Below, piece by piece: positions 12,815 through 20,598 of a stretch of DNA of 20,598 nt. The notes beneath the pieces are model-generated. The model made no database searches and was not told the origin of the DNA. It worked only from the letters and a program-made list of their open reading frames with translations. The translations under genes were made by a program, and so were the position numbers. The DNA is taken from assembly GCA_022712735.1 (NCBI GenBank), contig JAFLKA010000269.1:1-20598 (forward strand), written 5' to 3'. The stretch comes from Marinosulfonomonas sp. Lineage in GTDB: Bacteria > Pseudomonadota > Alphaproteobacteria > Rhodobacterales > Rhodobacteraceae. How positions within the stretch are numbered: the first letter of the stretch is position 1; every line of letters starts with the position of its first letter.

Positions 12815-14368
12815 ATGAAAATATTTGGAAAACTGATTTCGGCTGGCACTTTGACTGTCGCTTTGGCAGTGGGTGCACATGCGGAATCCATTAAGATCGC
12901 CTATGACGCGGACCCAGTATCGCTGGACCCGCATGAACAACTGTCAGGTGGCACACTGCAATTGTCACATATGACTTTTGATCCACTGTTGCGCTGGACG
13001 CAGGATCTTGGCTTTGAGGCCCGTCTTGCGACAAGCTGGGAGCAGATTGACGAAGACACCATGCGCTTTCACCTGCGCGAAGGTGTAAAATTCCATTCGG
13101 GCAATGAAATGACCGCTGCCGATGTGCAGTGGACATTCAACCGCCTGAAAGAAAGCGAAGACTTCAAAGGGATTTTCGCCAATTTCACCTCGCTGGACAT
13201 CGTCGATGACTACACCATTGATCTGAACACCGACGGGGTTTACCCGCTGGTTCTGCACACCGCGACTTACATTTTCCCGATGGATACGGCGTTTTATTCG
13301 GGCACTGATGAAAACGGCAATGACAAGGGTGCCATCGTGAAACACGGTGACAGCTTTGCCTCGCGCAACATTTCGGGCACGGGTCCATTCATTGTGACCG
13401 AGCGTGAACAGGGTGTTCGCATGGTGTTTGAACGCTTTGCTGACTACTGGGACACCAAAAGCCCGGGCAATGTTGACACCATCATTCTGACCCCGATCAA
13501 AGAAGACCCGACCCGCGTGGCAGCCCTGCTGGCAGGTGACGTTGATTTCATTGCGCCGGTTCCGCCCAATGATCACGCCCGCCTGAACAGCGACGATGCG
13601 GTAGACCTGATCACCATGCCGGGCACCCGGATCATTACCTTCCAGATGAATCAGGAACGTAATGAGGCATTGAAAGATGCCAATGTGCGGTTGGCAATCG
13701 ACTATGCGATTAACAACGCCGCAATCGTTGATCGTATCATGAAGGGTTTTGGCACCACAGCCGGGCAGGCAAGCCCTGCGGGTTACCTTGGTTATGATGC
13801 ATCGCTTGCACCGCGTTTCGATCTGGACAAAGCACGCGAACTGATGGCCGAGGCCGGCTATGCTGACGGGTTTAACCTGACCATGATGGCCCCCAACAAC
13901 CGCTATGTGAACGATGAAAAAATCGCACAGGCTGTTGCGGGTATGTTGGCACAAATCAAAATAACGGTTGATTTGAAAACCATGCCAAAGGCCCAGTACT
14001 GGCCTGCATATGATGAACGCGCAGCGGACATGATGATGATTGGCTGGCATTCAGATACCGAGGATTCGGCCAACTTCCACCAGTTCCTGTCTCATTGTTT
14101 TGACAAAGAAAGCGGCAATGGTCAGTATAATTCAGGCGGTTATTGCAACGCTGAAGCCGATGCGCTGATGGCAAAGGCCAACGCCACCGTTGACCAAGCT
14201 GAACGCGCAGCGCTGCTACAGAAACTGGAGGGCATCCTTTATAACGAGGCCGCCTTTATCCCGCTACATTGGCAGAACCTGTCATGGGGTGCGCGCAAAG
14301 GTGTCAAAGCCGAGGCAATCGTCAATGCCCTGAACTTCCCTTACTTTGGCGATCTGGTCGTCGAGTAA
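12815..14368 (+). CDS. ABC transporter substrate-binding protein, family 5 (dipeptide/oligopeptide type)
   Basis: The 517-residue product is the periplasmic receptor of the ABC importer encoded by the next four genes. The start is ATG 12815 with GGGAGA at 12804-12809; an open frame to 12773 has no ribosome site. The signal peptide is residues 1-23 (MKIFGKLI, a hydrophobic core, then VGAHA before ESIKIAYD). Family-5 landmarks follow: DADPVSLDPHE, LATSWEQIDEDTMRFHLREGVKFHSG, TAADVQWTFNRL, SGTGPFIVTEREQG, and FEADYWD-like FERFADYWD. Near the end, HCFDKESGNGQYNSGGYCN could carry a disulfide. Ligands of the family include di- and oligopeptides, opines, nickel and glutathione; the pocket cannot be assigned here. 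The gene is followed by a hairpin before the first permease gene, which favours high receptor expression. Confidence 0.93.
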   Translation: MKIFGKLISAGTLTVALAVGAHAESIKIAYDADPVSLDPHEQLSGGTLQLSHMTFDPLLRWTQDLGFEARLATSWEQIDEDTMRFHLREGVKFHSGNEMTAADVQWTFNRLKESEDFKGIFANFTSLDIVDDYTIDLNTDGVYPLVLHTATYIFPMDTAFYSGTDENGNDKGAIVKHGDSFASRNISGTGPFIVTEREQGVRMVFERFADYWDTKSPGNVDTIILTPIKEDPTRVAALLAGDVDFIAPVPPNDHARLNSDDAVDLITMPGTRIITFQMNQERNEALKDANVRLAIDYAINNAAIVDRIMKGFGTTAGQASPAGYLGYDASLAPRFDLDKARELMAEAGYADGFNLTMMAPNNRYVNDEKIAQAVAGMLAQIKITVDLKTMPKAQYWPAYDERAADMMMIGWHSDTEDSANFHQFLSHCFDKESGNGQYNSGGYCNAEADALMAKANATVDQAERAALLQKLEGILYNEAAFIPLHWQNLSWGARKGVKAEAIVNALNFPYFGDLVVE

Positions 14369-14380
14369 GAAGTCTCTAGG

Positions 14381-14410
14381 AACCGGCGGCATTTGCGTGT
14401 CGCCGGTTTT
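14381..14410 (+). terminator. Hairpin between binding-protein and permease genes of the ABC operon
   Basis: AACCGGCG (14381-14388) pairs perfectly with CGCCGGTT (14401-14408) around a 12-base loop, followed by TT then A. The T run is short, so this is more likely an mRNA-stabilising or partly terminating hairpin than a full terminator. It sits 12 bases after the binding-protein stop. Confidence 0.65.
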
Positions 14411-14482
14411 ACAGAAATTCGCGGGAGACGCTCGCCAATTTCCGCCTAAACCCATCTCCACACCCCAACTAAAGTGCGCACA

Positions 14483-15463
14483 ATGTTTGCATATCTTGTC
14501 AAAAGAATAATCCAGGCTGCGGCGGTGATGTTCGTCATCTCGATCATCAGCTTTGCTATTCAGGACAAACTCGGCGACCCCCTGCGGGAGTTGGTCGGCC
14601 AATCGGTTTCTGAAGAAGTCCGCAATGAATTGCGCGAAGAGATGGGGCTGAATGACAGCTTTATCGTGCAATATACCCGCTTTGCCAAAAAAGCGATTAC
14701 CGGCGATCTGGGCACGTCTTACTTTTTCAAGGAGCCGGCGCTGACGGTGATCCTGAAAAAACTACCCGCAACGCTGGAGCTGGTTATCGGGGCCTCGTTC
14801 ATCATTATAGGGCTGTCGATTCCGCTGGGGGTTTATACTGCGATCAAACCCAATGCGCTGCTCAGCAAGGCGATAATGGGCCTGAGCATCATCGGAATAT
14901 CGATTCCGGTGTTTCTAACGGCGATTCTGATGATCTACATCTTTGCTGTCGAATTACGTATGCTGCCCTCGTTTGGGCGTGGAGAAATCGTCCATGTGTT
15001 TGGTTATTGGAAAACCAATTTTGCGACCTGGGACGGGATCAAACACATTCTGATGCCTTCTCTCGCACTGGCCAGCATCATGTTGCCGTTGTTCATCAGG
15101 TTGATCCGTTCGGAAATGATGGAAACCTTGCAATCAGATTATGTGCGTTACGCCTGGGCCAAGGGGCTCAAGGCCAAACGCATCTGGTTTTTACATGCTC
15201 TGAAAAATACCATGCTGCCGGTGATTACCGTGGGCGGTGTGCAGATCGGCACCATGGTAGCTTATACCATCCTGACAGAAACGGTGTTTCAATGGCCGGG
15301 CATGGGGTTCATGTTTCTTGAGGCTGTTAACCGGGTCGATACGCCTTTGATCGTTGCCTATCTGATCATCGTTGGCTTTATTTTTGTGATCACTAATACA
15401 CTGGTTGATCTGCTCTACGGGCTGGTCAATCCGACCGTAAAACTGGCGAGGATGGGCGCATGA
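14483..15463 (+). CDS. ABC transporter permease, DppB-type
   Basis: The 326-residue product is the first inner-membrane subunit of the peptide-type importer. It opens with the classic MFAYLVKRIIQAAAVMFVISIISF helix. It then has the periplasmic loop with GDLGTSYFFKEP, about six membrane helices, and the ATPase-docking EAA loop YVRYAWAKGLKAKRIWFLHALKN. The start is uncertain: ATG 14483 fits family length best, but an in-frame GTG at 14474 would add three residues, and neither has a good ribosome site. The last bases overlap the ATG of the second permease gene (ATGA at 15460-15463), so the two subunits are co-translated. Confidence 0.93.
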   Translation: MFAYLVKRIIQAAAVMFVISIISFAIQDKLGDPLRELVGQSVSEEVRNELREEMGLNDSFIVQYTRFAKKAITGDLGTSYFFKEPALTVILKKLPATLELVIGASFIIIGLSIPLGVYTAIKPNALLSKAIMGLSIIGISIPVFLTAILMIYIFAVELRMLPSFGRGEIVHVFGYWKTNFATWDGIKHILMPSLALASIMLPLFIRLIRSEMMETLQSDYVRYAWAKGLKAKRIWFLHALKNTMLPVITVGGVQIGTMVAYTILTETVFQWPGMGFMFLEAVNRVDTPLIVAYLIIVGFIFVITNTLVDLLYGLVNPTVKLARMGA

Positions 15464-16395
15464 ACACCGCAACCGATCTGTCCCGCTGGGAGCGGTTCAA
15501 ACGCTCCAATCTGGTTTATGATTTTTTTCATAATAAGGTGGCAATGGTCAGCTTTATCATCTTTGCGGTGTTTATACTGGCCACGGTGTTTGCGCCGCTG
15601 TTTGCACCGTTTGACCCGTATGATCCGCTGCAAATCAACATCATGAACTCGGAACTGCCGCCAAGCTGGCAGGATGGTTCTGATGCGCAATTTGTGCTGG
15701 GCACCGATGATCAGGGGCGTGATTTGTGGAGTGCCATCTTATATGGCACCCGGATTTCCCTGATTATCGGTATCTGTGCTGTGGCTTTGCAAGCCTTGCT
15801 GGGGATTTCGATCGGGTTGATTGCCGGCTACGTGGGCGGGCGCACCGATAGTATTCTGATGCGTATTGCCGATATCCAGTTGTCCTTTTCCACCCTGATG
15901 GTGGCGATCATTGTGCTGGCATTGGCCAAGGCGATTTTCGGCTCTCAAAGCTTTAACGACTATGCGCTTGTCATGCTGGTTCTGGTGATCGGCATTGCCG
16001 AATGGCCGCAATATGCGCGCACCGTGCGGGCCACCGTGCTGGCGGAAAAGAAAAAGGAATATGTGGACGCAGCCAAGGTGCTCGGCTTTGGCCCGACCCG
16101 GATTATGCTGCGCCATATTCTGCCCAATTCGGTCTCGCCGATTTTCGTGATCTCCACCGTGCAAGTGGCCAATGCGATTATTTCCGAGGCCTCGTTGTCA
16201 TTCCTCGGGCTGGGGATGCCGGTCTCGCAACCCTCCTTGGGGTCGCTGATTGCCAGCGGGCAGGCGTATATCTTTTCGGGCAGTTGGTGGATCACCGCGA
16301 TCCCCGGATTTTTCCTTGTGCTGCTGGTGCTGGTTATCAACCTGCTGGGCGATTGGCTGCGCGATATGCTGAACCCCAAACTGTATAAAGGATAG
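15460..16395 (+). CDS. ABC transporter permease, DppC-type
   Basis: The 311-residue product is the second inner-membrane subunit. An N-terminal cytoplasmic tail (LSRWERFKRSNLVYDFFHNK) and first helix are followed by FAPFDPYDPLQIN and FVLGTDDQGRDLWSAILYGTRISL, the usual family sequence. The remaining helices and an EAA loop (YVDAAKVLGFGPTRIMLRHILPN) come next. The C-terminal part, SEASLSFLGLGMPVSQPSLGSLI, is also typical. Its ATG overlaps the stop of the preceding permease gene, and the ATPase gene follows after three bases, so the operon is tightly packed. Confidence 0.95.
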   Translation: MNTATDLSRWERFKRSNLVYDFFHNKVAMVSFIIFAVFILATVFAPLFAPFDPYDPLQINIMNSELPPSWQDGSDAQFVLGTDDQGRDLWSAILYGTRISLIIGICAVALQALLGISIGLIAGYVGGRTDSILMRIADIQLSFSTLMVAIIVLALAKAIFGSQSFNDYALVMLVLVIGIAEWPQYARTVRATVLAEKKKEYVDAAKVLGFGPTRIMLRHILPNSVSPIFVISTVQVANAIISEASLSFLGLGMPVSQPSLGSLIASGQAYIFSGSWWITAIPGFFLVLLVLVINLLGDWLRDMLNPKLYKG

Positions 16396-16398
16396 ATC

Positions 16399-17397
16399 AT
16401 GTCACTTTTATCTGTCCGTGATCTGGTGGTAAAATTCGCCATGCGCCACCAAACCCTGACCGCGCTGGACCAGATCAGCTTTGAGTTGGCACGGGGCGAG
16501 CGCCTCGGGATTGTCGGCGAATCCGGTGCCGGTAAATCCATCACCGGGTTTGCCATCCTGAACCTGCTGAGCCAGCCCGGTTTTATCGCCGGTGGCAAGA
16601 TCATGTTCGATGGCAAAGACATGGCAGCCCTCAGTCGCGAGGAAATACGCCTGATCCGCGGTGACCGGATTGCGATGATTTTTCAAGATCCGATGGTAAC
16701 CCTGAATCCGGTGCTGACCATTGGCACGCAGATGGTGGAAACCTTGCAGGCGCACCGAAAGATTTCGCGCGCCGATGCCGAGCAAATCGCCATTGTGAAG
16801 CTGCGCGAGGTTTATATCCCCGCGCCCGAAGAGCGCCTTTTGCAATATCCTCATGAGCTGTCCGGCGGGATGCGCCAGCGGATCATTATCGCCATCGCGC
16901 TGCTGCTCGATCCGCAGCTGATTATCGCGGATGAGCCGACAACCGCGCTGGATGTGACCATTCAGGCCGACATCATGGAGCTGCTGCTGGAGCTGTGCCA
17001 GAATAACAAAGTCAGCCTGATCCTGATCACCCATGATCTGGGCGTGGTCTCGCAAATGACCGAGCGGACCTTGGTCATGTATGCGGGCAAGATCATCGAA
17101 TCCGGGCGCACACGGGAAATCGTGAACGACCCGCAGCATCCTTATACGCAGGGGCTGATTAACGCGCTCCCCCAGCAAACATTGCCGGGGCACAAGCTCA
17201 AACAGATTCCGGGCAATATGCCGGGGCTCGGGACGCTGCCCTCGGGCTGTGCCTTTCATCCACGCTGTGATTTTGCCACCGATGTTTGCAAGAAAACCAT
17301 GCCGGAATTCATCAATTTTGGCGATGTGAAAGTGGCCTGCCACGAGGTCGCGCGCCTGCACCAGACCAATAAAAACGCGGAGCAACCCGATGACTGA
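16399..17397 (+). CDS. ABC transporter ATP-binding protein, DppD-type
   Basis: The 332-residue product is one of two ATPases powering the importer. Walker A is GESGAGKS at 40-47, the Q loop is in [11 protein letters not shown], the signature is LSGGMRQR at 154-161, and Walker B with the catalytic Glu is LIIADEPT (D178, E179). The switch His lies in LITHDLGVV. The C-terminal oligopeptide-ATPase extension ([17 protein letters not shown], then ACHEV) has the usual four Cys. The ribosome site AAGGA lies just upstream of ATG 16399, inside the end of the permease gene. It overlaps the next ATPase gene by eight bases. Confidence 0.95.
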   Translation: MSLLSVRDLVVKFAMRHQTLTALDQISFELARGERLGIVGESGAGKSITGFAILNLLSQPGFIAGGKIMFDGKDMAALSREEIRLIRGDRIAMIFQDPMVTLNPVLTIGTQMVETLQAHRKISRADAEQIAIVKLREVYIPAPEERLLQYPHELSGGMRQRIIIAIALLLDPQLIIADEPTTALDVTIQADIMELLLELCQNNKVSLILITHDLGVVSQMTERTLVMYAGKIIESGRTREIVNDPQHPYTQGLINALPQQTLPGHKLKQIPGNMPGLGTLPSGCAFHPRCDFATDVCKKTMPEFINFGDVKVACHEVARLHQTNKNAEQPDD

Positions 17398-18415
17398 CCG
17401 CATCTCCCCCGATCTTATTGAGGTCAAAAACCTCGAAAAACGCTTTGCTTTGGATGAGGGGTTTCTTGAAACCGTTAAATTCCGCAATGGCAGGATTGTG
17501 CGCGAAAAACGCGAAGTGCACGCGATTAACAACGTCAACCTGAAGGTGCGTAAAGGCGAGGTTCTCTGCGTTGTCGGGGAATCGGGCTGTGGCAAGTCTA
17601 CGCTGGCGCGGCTTGTTGTAGGATTGTTGAAACCCAGCGCGGGTGAAATCCTCTATGATGGTGTGCGGATTGATCAACTGACCCCGCGTGAGATGCTTCC
17701 GTACCGCCGTAAGATGCAGATGATTTTTCAAAATCCATATGCCTCGTTAAATGCACGCATGAGTATTGAACAGGCACTATATGAGCCGATTCATGTGCAT
17801 AACCCTAAAATGTCCCGCGCTGAAATTCTTGATAAAATGGCCGAGGTGATGCAGTCGGTTGGCGTGGATAAAAGCTGGGCCAAACGATATCCGCATGAAT
17901 TTTCCGGTGGCCAACGTCAGCGCATCGCCATTGCGCGCGCCCTGACCATGGACCCTGAATTTATGATTGCGGACGAGCCGATCAGCGCGCTGGATGTGTC
18001 TATTCAGGCGCAAGTGCTTAACCTTATGCTCGAAGCCAAAGAGCAACGCGGGCTGACCTATCTTTTCATCACCCACGATTTGTCAGTGGTGCAACATTTT
18101 GGCACCCGTGTGGCGGTATTTTATCTGGGGAGCCTTTGCGAATTGGCGGACACTCAAACCTTGTTTGAAAACCCCAAACACCCCTATACGCAGGCGCTGC
18201 TAAGTGCCGTTCCCCAGCTAAATGATGAAAAACCAAGCCATATTAGGTTGAAAGGCGAAATCCCAACGCCTATCAACTTACCACCGGGCTGTCCGTTTGA
18301 AAGCCGCTGCATGCATGCCAATACACGCTGCGTTGCCGAGCAACCCGCCCCGCTGCAAAAGCCCGATGGGGCAATTGTGGCCTGCCACGCGGTCGAGGAG
18401 GGCCGCATCGAATAA
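17390..18415 (+). CDS. ABC transporter ATP-binding protein, DppF-type
   Basis: The 341-residue product is the partner ATPase. Walker A is GESGCGKS at 63-70, the Q loop is in IFQNPYASLNARMS, the signature is FSGGQRQR, Walker B is FMIADEPISALD, and the switch His lies in FITHDLSVV. The C-terminal Cys-containing extension (GCPFESRCMHANTRC) is present. An extra N-terminal stretch before the nucleotide fold (LDEGFLETVKFRNGRIVREKR) is typical of DppF/OppF. The start ATG 17390 lies inside the preceding ATPase gene (8-base overlap). A LysR gene follows after 12 bases in the same direction. Confidence 0.95.
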   Translation: MTDRISPDLIEVKNLEKRFALDEGFLETVKFRNGRIVREKREVHAINNVNLKVRKGEVLCVVGESGCGKSTLARLVVGLLKPSAGEILYDGVRIDQLTPREMLPYRRKMQMIFQNPYASLNARMSIEQALYEPIHVHNPKMSRAEILDKMAEVMQSVGVDKSWAKRYPHEFSGGQRQRIAIARALTMDPEFMIADEPISALDVSIQAQVLNLMLEAKEQRGLTYLFITHDLSVVQHFGTRVAVFYLGSLCELADTQTLFENPKHPYTQALLSAVPQLNDEKPSHIRLKGEIPTPINLPPGCPFESRCMHANTRCVAEQPAPLQKPDGAIVACHAVEEGRIE

Positions 18416-18427
18416 CGGAGGAATACA

Positions 18428-19402
18428 GTGGAAATCCGCTGGTTGAAAAACTTTGAAACACTGGCCGCGCTGAAAAACTTTTCGCGCGCGGCGGAAGAGT
18501 GCAATGTCAGTCAGCCTGCCTTTAGCCGTCGTATCCGAATGCTTGAAGCCGAGGTCGGGGTCGAACTGATCAATCGGCAAACCCTGCCGCTCTCGCTAAC
18601 CTCGGCTGGTGAGGTGTTTTTGATGCAAGCGGGTATAATCATCCGGACCTACGCCGAAACGGTGGAGCGCTGCCAGATTGTAGATGCGGCGGCTGCGGAT
18701 GTCATTCGATTTGCAACCACACAATCGCTTTACCTCACTCATTATGAAACCCACATCAGGCCGCTGGTTGAAAACGGCGGATTGGATATTGATCTGAATT
18801 CCACCACATGGGCGGCAGATCAATTTGTAAGTGCCCTTCAGCAGCGATATTGCGATGTGATCTTGACCTATTGGCACCCGGCAATGGACTTTCTGGCGCC
18901 GCTGGAGGTGGCGAAGTGCGATTACATCACCCTCGCGCACGACCGTCTGGTGCCAGTGGTCAAAAGTAGCCCGAATGCGCACCGGCTGCCCGGGGTCAAA
19001 GGCAAGCCTATTCCGGTGCTGGGATACGGCGTAATTTCCACCCTTGGCACGGTTGTCGATGACATCATGAGCAAGCAGCGCAAACCGCCCTCGGTGCTGG
19101 TGGTCAGCCGAAACGGGCAGGCCCTTGGGGTCAAAGCGATGATCCAGCAGGCATTTGGCATGGGCTGGCTGCCGATGGAACTTTGTAAATCCGAGTTGGA
19201 ATCCGGAGATATTAAGATCGCTGGCGGGCCTGAATTTGAGGCTCAGCTTGAGATACGGCTCTATAAAGACAGCGAAAATACAAACATTCATTTAAAGAAG
19301 CTCTGGAGCCGTATCCAGAAATCAGTAGACAATAAACGCGAGCAGAATGTGGTAGGTATTGGCGTGAACAAGACGCTGGACCGGCCAAACCGCAGAGCTT
19401 GA
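18428..19402 (+). CDS. LysR-family regulator, HypT/YjiE-like, last gene of the ABC operon
   Basis: The 324-residue product starts at GTG 18428 with a strong GGAGG at 18417-18421. The DNA-binding domain, residues 1-60, reads IRWLKNFETLAALKNFSRAA, then NVSQPAFSRRIRMLEAEVGV and NRQTLPLSLTSAGEVF. This resembles the E. coli hypochlorite-responsive regulator HypT (YjiE) more than typical LysR proteins, judged from memory, especially the WL-x-x-F-x-TL start and NRQ-x-x-PL-x-L. An effector-binding domain follows (about 90-300), with a C-terminal tail past the usual end (NKREQNVVGIGVNKTLDRPNRRA). It lies 12 bases after the second ATPase gene on the same strand. It is probably co-transcribed and may regulate the operon, although LysR genes are more often divergent from their targets. 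Confidence 0.88.
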   Translation: MEIRWLKNFETLAALKNFSRAAEECNVSQPAFSRRIRMLEAEVGVELINRQTLPLSLTSAGEVFLMQAGIIIRTYAETVERCQIVDAAAADVIRFATTQSLYLTHYETHIRPLVENGGLDIDLNSTTWAADQFVSALQQRYCDVILTYWHPAMDFLAPLEVAKCDYITLAHDRLVPVVKSSPNAHRLPGVKGKPIPVLGYGVISTLGTVVDDIMSKQRKPPSVLVVSRNGQALGVKAMIQQAFGMGWLPMELCKSELESGDIKIAGGPEFEAQLEIRLYKDSENTNIHLKKLWSRIQKSVDNKREQNVVGIGVNKTLDRPNRRA

Positions 19403-19438
19403 TTCCCAGCATAAGATCACTGGCAGCCTTATTATAAG

Positions 19439-20347
19439 CTATGTGCGTGCCCACGCCTGTGCTGCTATTTTTTCGCGTAGGAAAGTAACAAAAATACGGG
19501 TTTTTAAGGGAATGTGCTGCCTGTGAGCAAATACCGCCTGTATCGGAGACACGGGTGGGTTTGATCTGAACTCTGGTAATACGGCCCGCAATTGGCCGGT
19601 TTGCAAATGCTCCTGAACCATCCATTCGGGCAACAGGGCAACCCCCAAACCAGAAAGTGCTGCCGCCAAAATTGCATCGCCGTTATTGCAATAAAAAGAC
19701 CCGCCAACCTTGATATTTACCTCTTTGCCATTTTGCTGAAAGGCCCAGGTATTTTTTCCAGGGTTCGCCCGGAACAAAAGACAGTTGTGCGATTGTAGGT
19801 TCTTTAACTGCGTAGGGTTACTATTGGCAGCCAAATAGGTCGGGCTGGCGCAAACAATGGATATACTACCGGCAAGCCGACGCGATATCAGGTTTGAATC
19901 CGGTAAATCTCCCAACCGCAACGCCACATCAAATCCATGTCCGATCAAATCTTCAACACTGTCACTAAGCGACAGGCCGAATTCGATTTGCGGATAAAGA
20001 GCGCTGAATTCCGGCAAGAATGGCGTGATGTAACGCCGCCCGAAAGATGCCGGTGCCGCAACCCGCAGCAACCCCGACGGCGCACCGCTGATATTTCTGA
20101 CGGCAGCAGCGGCTTCGTCAAGGTCTGTCACAATCTGGCGGGCACGTTCAAAATATAGGGCACCTGCTTCGGTCAAATGTAAACTTCGGGTGGAGCGCTG
20201 CAACAGTTTTGCCCCCAGCCCCGCCTCAAGCGCTGCGATCATCCGTGATGCCGATGACTGCGGAATACTCAGCCGGGCACCACCTTTGGAGATGCTGTTT
20301 TCCTCAACAACACTCACAAAAAGCCGAAGGGCGCGTTCATTGTTCAT
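19439..20347 (-). CDS. LysR-family transcriptional regulator
   Basis: The 302-residue product has an N-terminal helix-turn-helix (NNERALRLFVSVVEENSISK, then LSIPQSSASRMIAALEAGLG and LLQRSTRSLHLTEAG) and a periplasmic-binding-protein-like effector domain from about 90. That domain contains the CrgA/PA2206-like motifs GLLRVAAPASFGRRYITPFLP, FDVALRLGDLPDSNLISRRL and ALSGLGVALLPEWMVQ. The start chosen is the minus-strand ATG at 20347; the open frame reaches a TTG at 20362, with no better ribosome site for either. It is divergent from a short-chain dehydrogenase gene across 111 bases containing a LysR-type site. It converges on the upstream LysR gene with 36 bases between stops. Confidence 0.92.
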   Translation of the reverse strand: MNNERALRLFVSVVEENSISKGGARLSIPQSSASRMIAALEAGLGAKLLQRSTRSLHLTEAGALYFERARQIVTDLDEAAAAVRNISGAPSGLLRVAAPASFGRRYITPFLPEFSALYPQIEFGLSLSDSVEDLIGHGFDVALRLGDLPDSNLISRRLAGSISIVCASPTYLAANSNPTQLKNLQSHNCLLFRANPGKNTWAFQQNGKEVNIKVGGSFYCNNGDAILAAALSGLGVALLPEWMVQEHLQTGQLRAVLPEFRSNPPVSPIQAVFAHRQHIPLKTRIFVTFLREKIAAQAWART

Positions 20348-20360
20348 TTGATTAATGCCC

Positions 20361-20385
20361 AAATTGGTTAAATCATATCCAATTT
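20361..20385. promoter_or_regulatory. LysR-type operator between regulator and dehydrogenase genes
   Basis: AAATTGG (20361-20367) and CCAATTT (20379-20385) form a perfect inverted repeat around 11 bases, which fits the T-N11-A rule for LysR recognition sites. It lies 13 bases upstream of the LysR ATG and 73 bases from the dehydrogenase ATG. That suits autorepression plus activation of the divergent gene. Confidence 0.7.
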
Positions 20386-20458
20386 ACATTACTTATCCTA
20401 TTCGATCAACTTATCTAAGTTTGCCTCATATGAAACCGATGATGGCATGAGGATAAAA

Positions 20459-20598
20459 ATGAAACGCAAATTTACAAAATATGGCAAATGGGCGCTGGTT
20501 GTTGGCGGCTCTTCCGGCATTGGCCGCGCCTTTGCTGAACAGATGGCCGCGGCAGGAATGGATATTGTGCTTGTTGCGCGGGGGCAATCCGCGCTGGA
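20459..20598 (+). CDS. Short-chain dehydrogenase/reductase, N-terminal part (cut by window end)
   Basis: ATG 20459 is preceded by GAGGA at 20449-20453. The 46 residues visible read MKRKFTKYGKWALVVGGSSG then IGRAFAEQMAAAGMDIVLVAR. This is the start of a Rossmann-fold SDR enzyme: the glycine motif GGSSGIG binds NAD(P), and the Arg after VLVA suggests NADPH preference. The catalytic Ser-Tyr-Lys lies beyond the window, so the substrate is unknown. It is divergent from a LysR gene, its probable regulator. Confidence 0.85.
   Translation, partial: MKRKFTKYGKWALVVGGSSGIGRAFAEQMAAAGMDIVLVARGQSAL

Noticed and set aside
16408..17595. Minus-strand open frame of 395 codons opposite the ABC ATPase genes
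   Set aside because: It is antisense to two well-supported ATPase genes and has no family features; long antisense frames are common opposite such genes.

Overview
The window looks like chromosomal DNA of an alphaproteobacterium, most likely a Rhodobacterales (roseobacter-type) species of about 50% GC. This is inferred from the TAXI-TRAP and dipeptide-type ABC transport operons, the style of the proteins, and a DctD-like regulator lacking the sigma-54 contact motif. No sequence search was run. No rRNA, tRNA or CRISPR was seen.

Layout. (1) 1-1558: the C-terminal end of a metal-responsive MerR-type regulator, then a MarR-type repressor gene divergent from an eight-helix membrane protein gene. 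The gap between them holds two copies of one palindromic operator; the distal copy covers the repressor's TTG start. (2) 1888-8242: a DctB-like sensor kinase and a DctD-like response regulator (4-bp overlap), followed by a TAXI-type solute-binding protein and a fused TRAP permease. A terminator-like hairpin separates the last two. Together these form a complete sense, regulate and import unit for an organic acid-like solute. (3) 8243-9844: a possible solo IS6-type terminal repeat, a six-copy array of a 10-bp operator-like repeat, and a Fic-fold protein with an N-terminal winged helix whose catalytic His is replaced by Gln. This is the most unusual part of the window. (4) 9874-11280: a DMT/EamA exporter gene divergent from a MarR regulator gene, with a perfect palindrome between them. 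(5) 11339-12676: a 2-hydroxychromene-2-carboxylate isomerase/kappa-GST-like gene, then a pair of broken genes meeting head to head near 12500: an AhpD/carboxymuconolactone decarboxylase-like 3' half with an in-frame stop, and the 3' end of a LysR gene. (6) 12815-19402: a dipeptide/oligopeptide ABC operon (binding protein, two permeases, two ATPases) ending in a HypT-like LysR gene. (7) 19439-20598: a LysR gene divergent from the start of a short-chain dehydrogenase gene, with a LysR-type inverted repeat between them.

The region is a typical accessory transport and regulation neighbourhood: local regulators sit beside their probable targets, nearly always with visible operators. Signs of turnover (possible IS end, paired gene remnants) occur between the intact modules.
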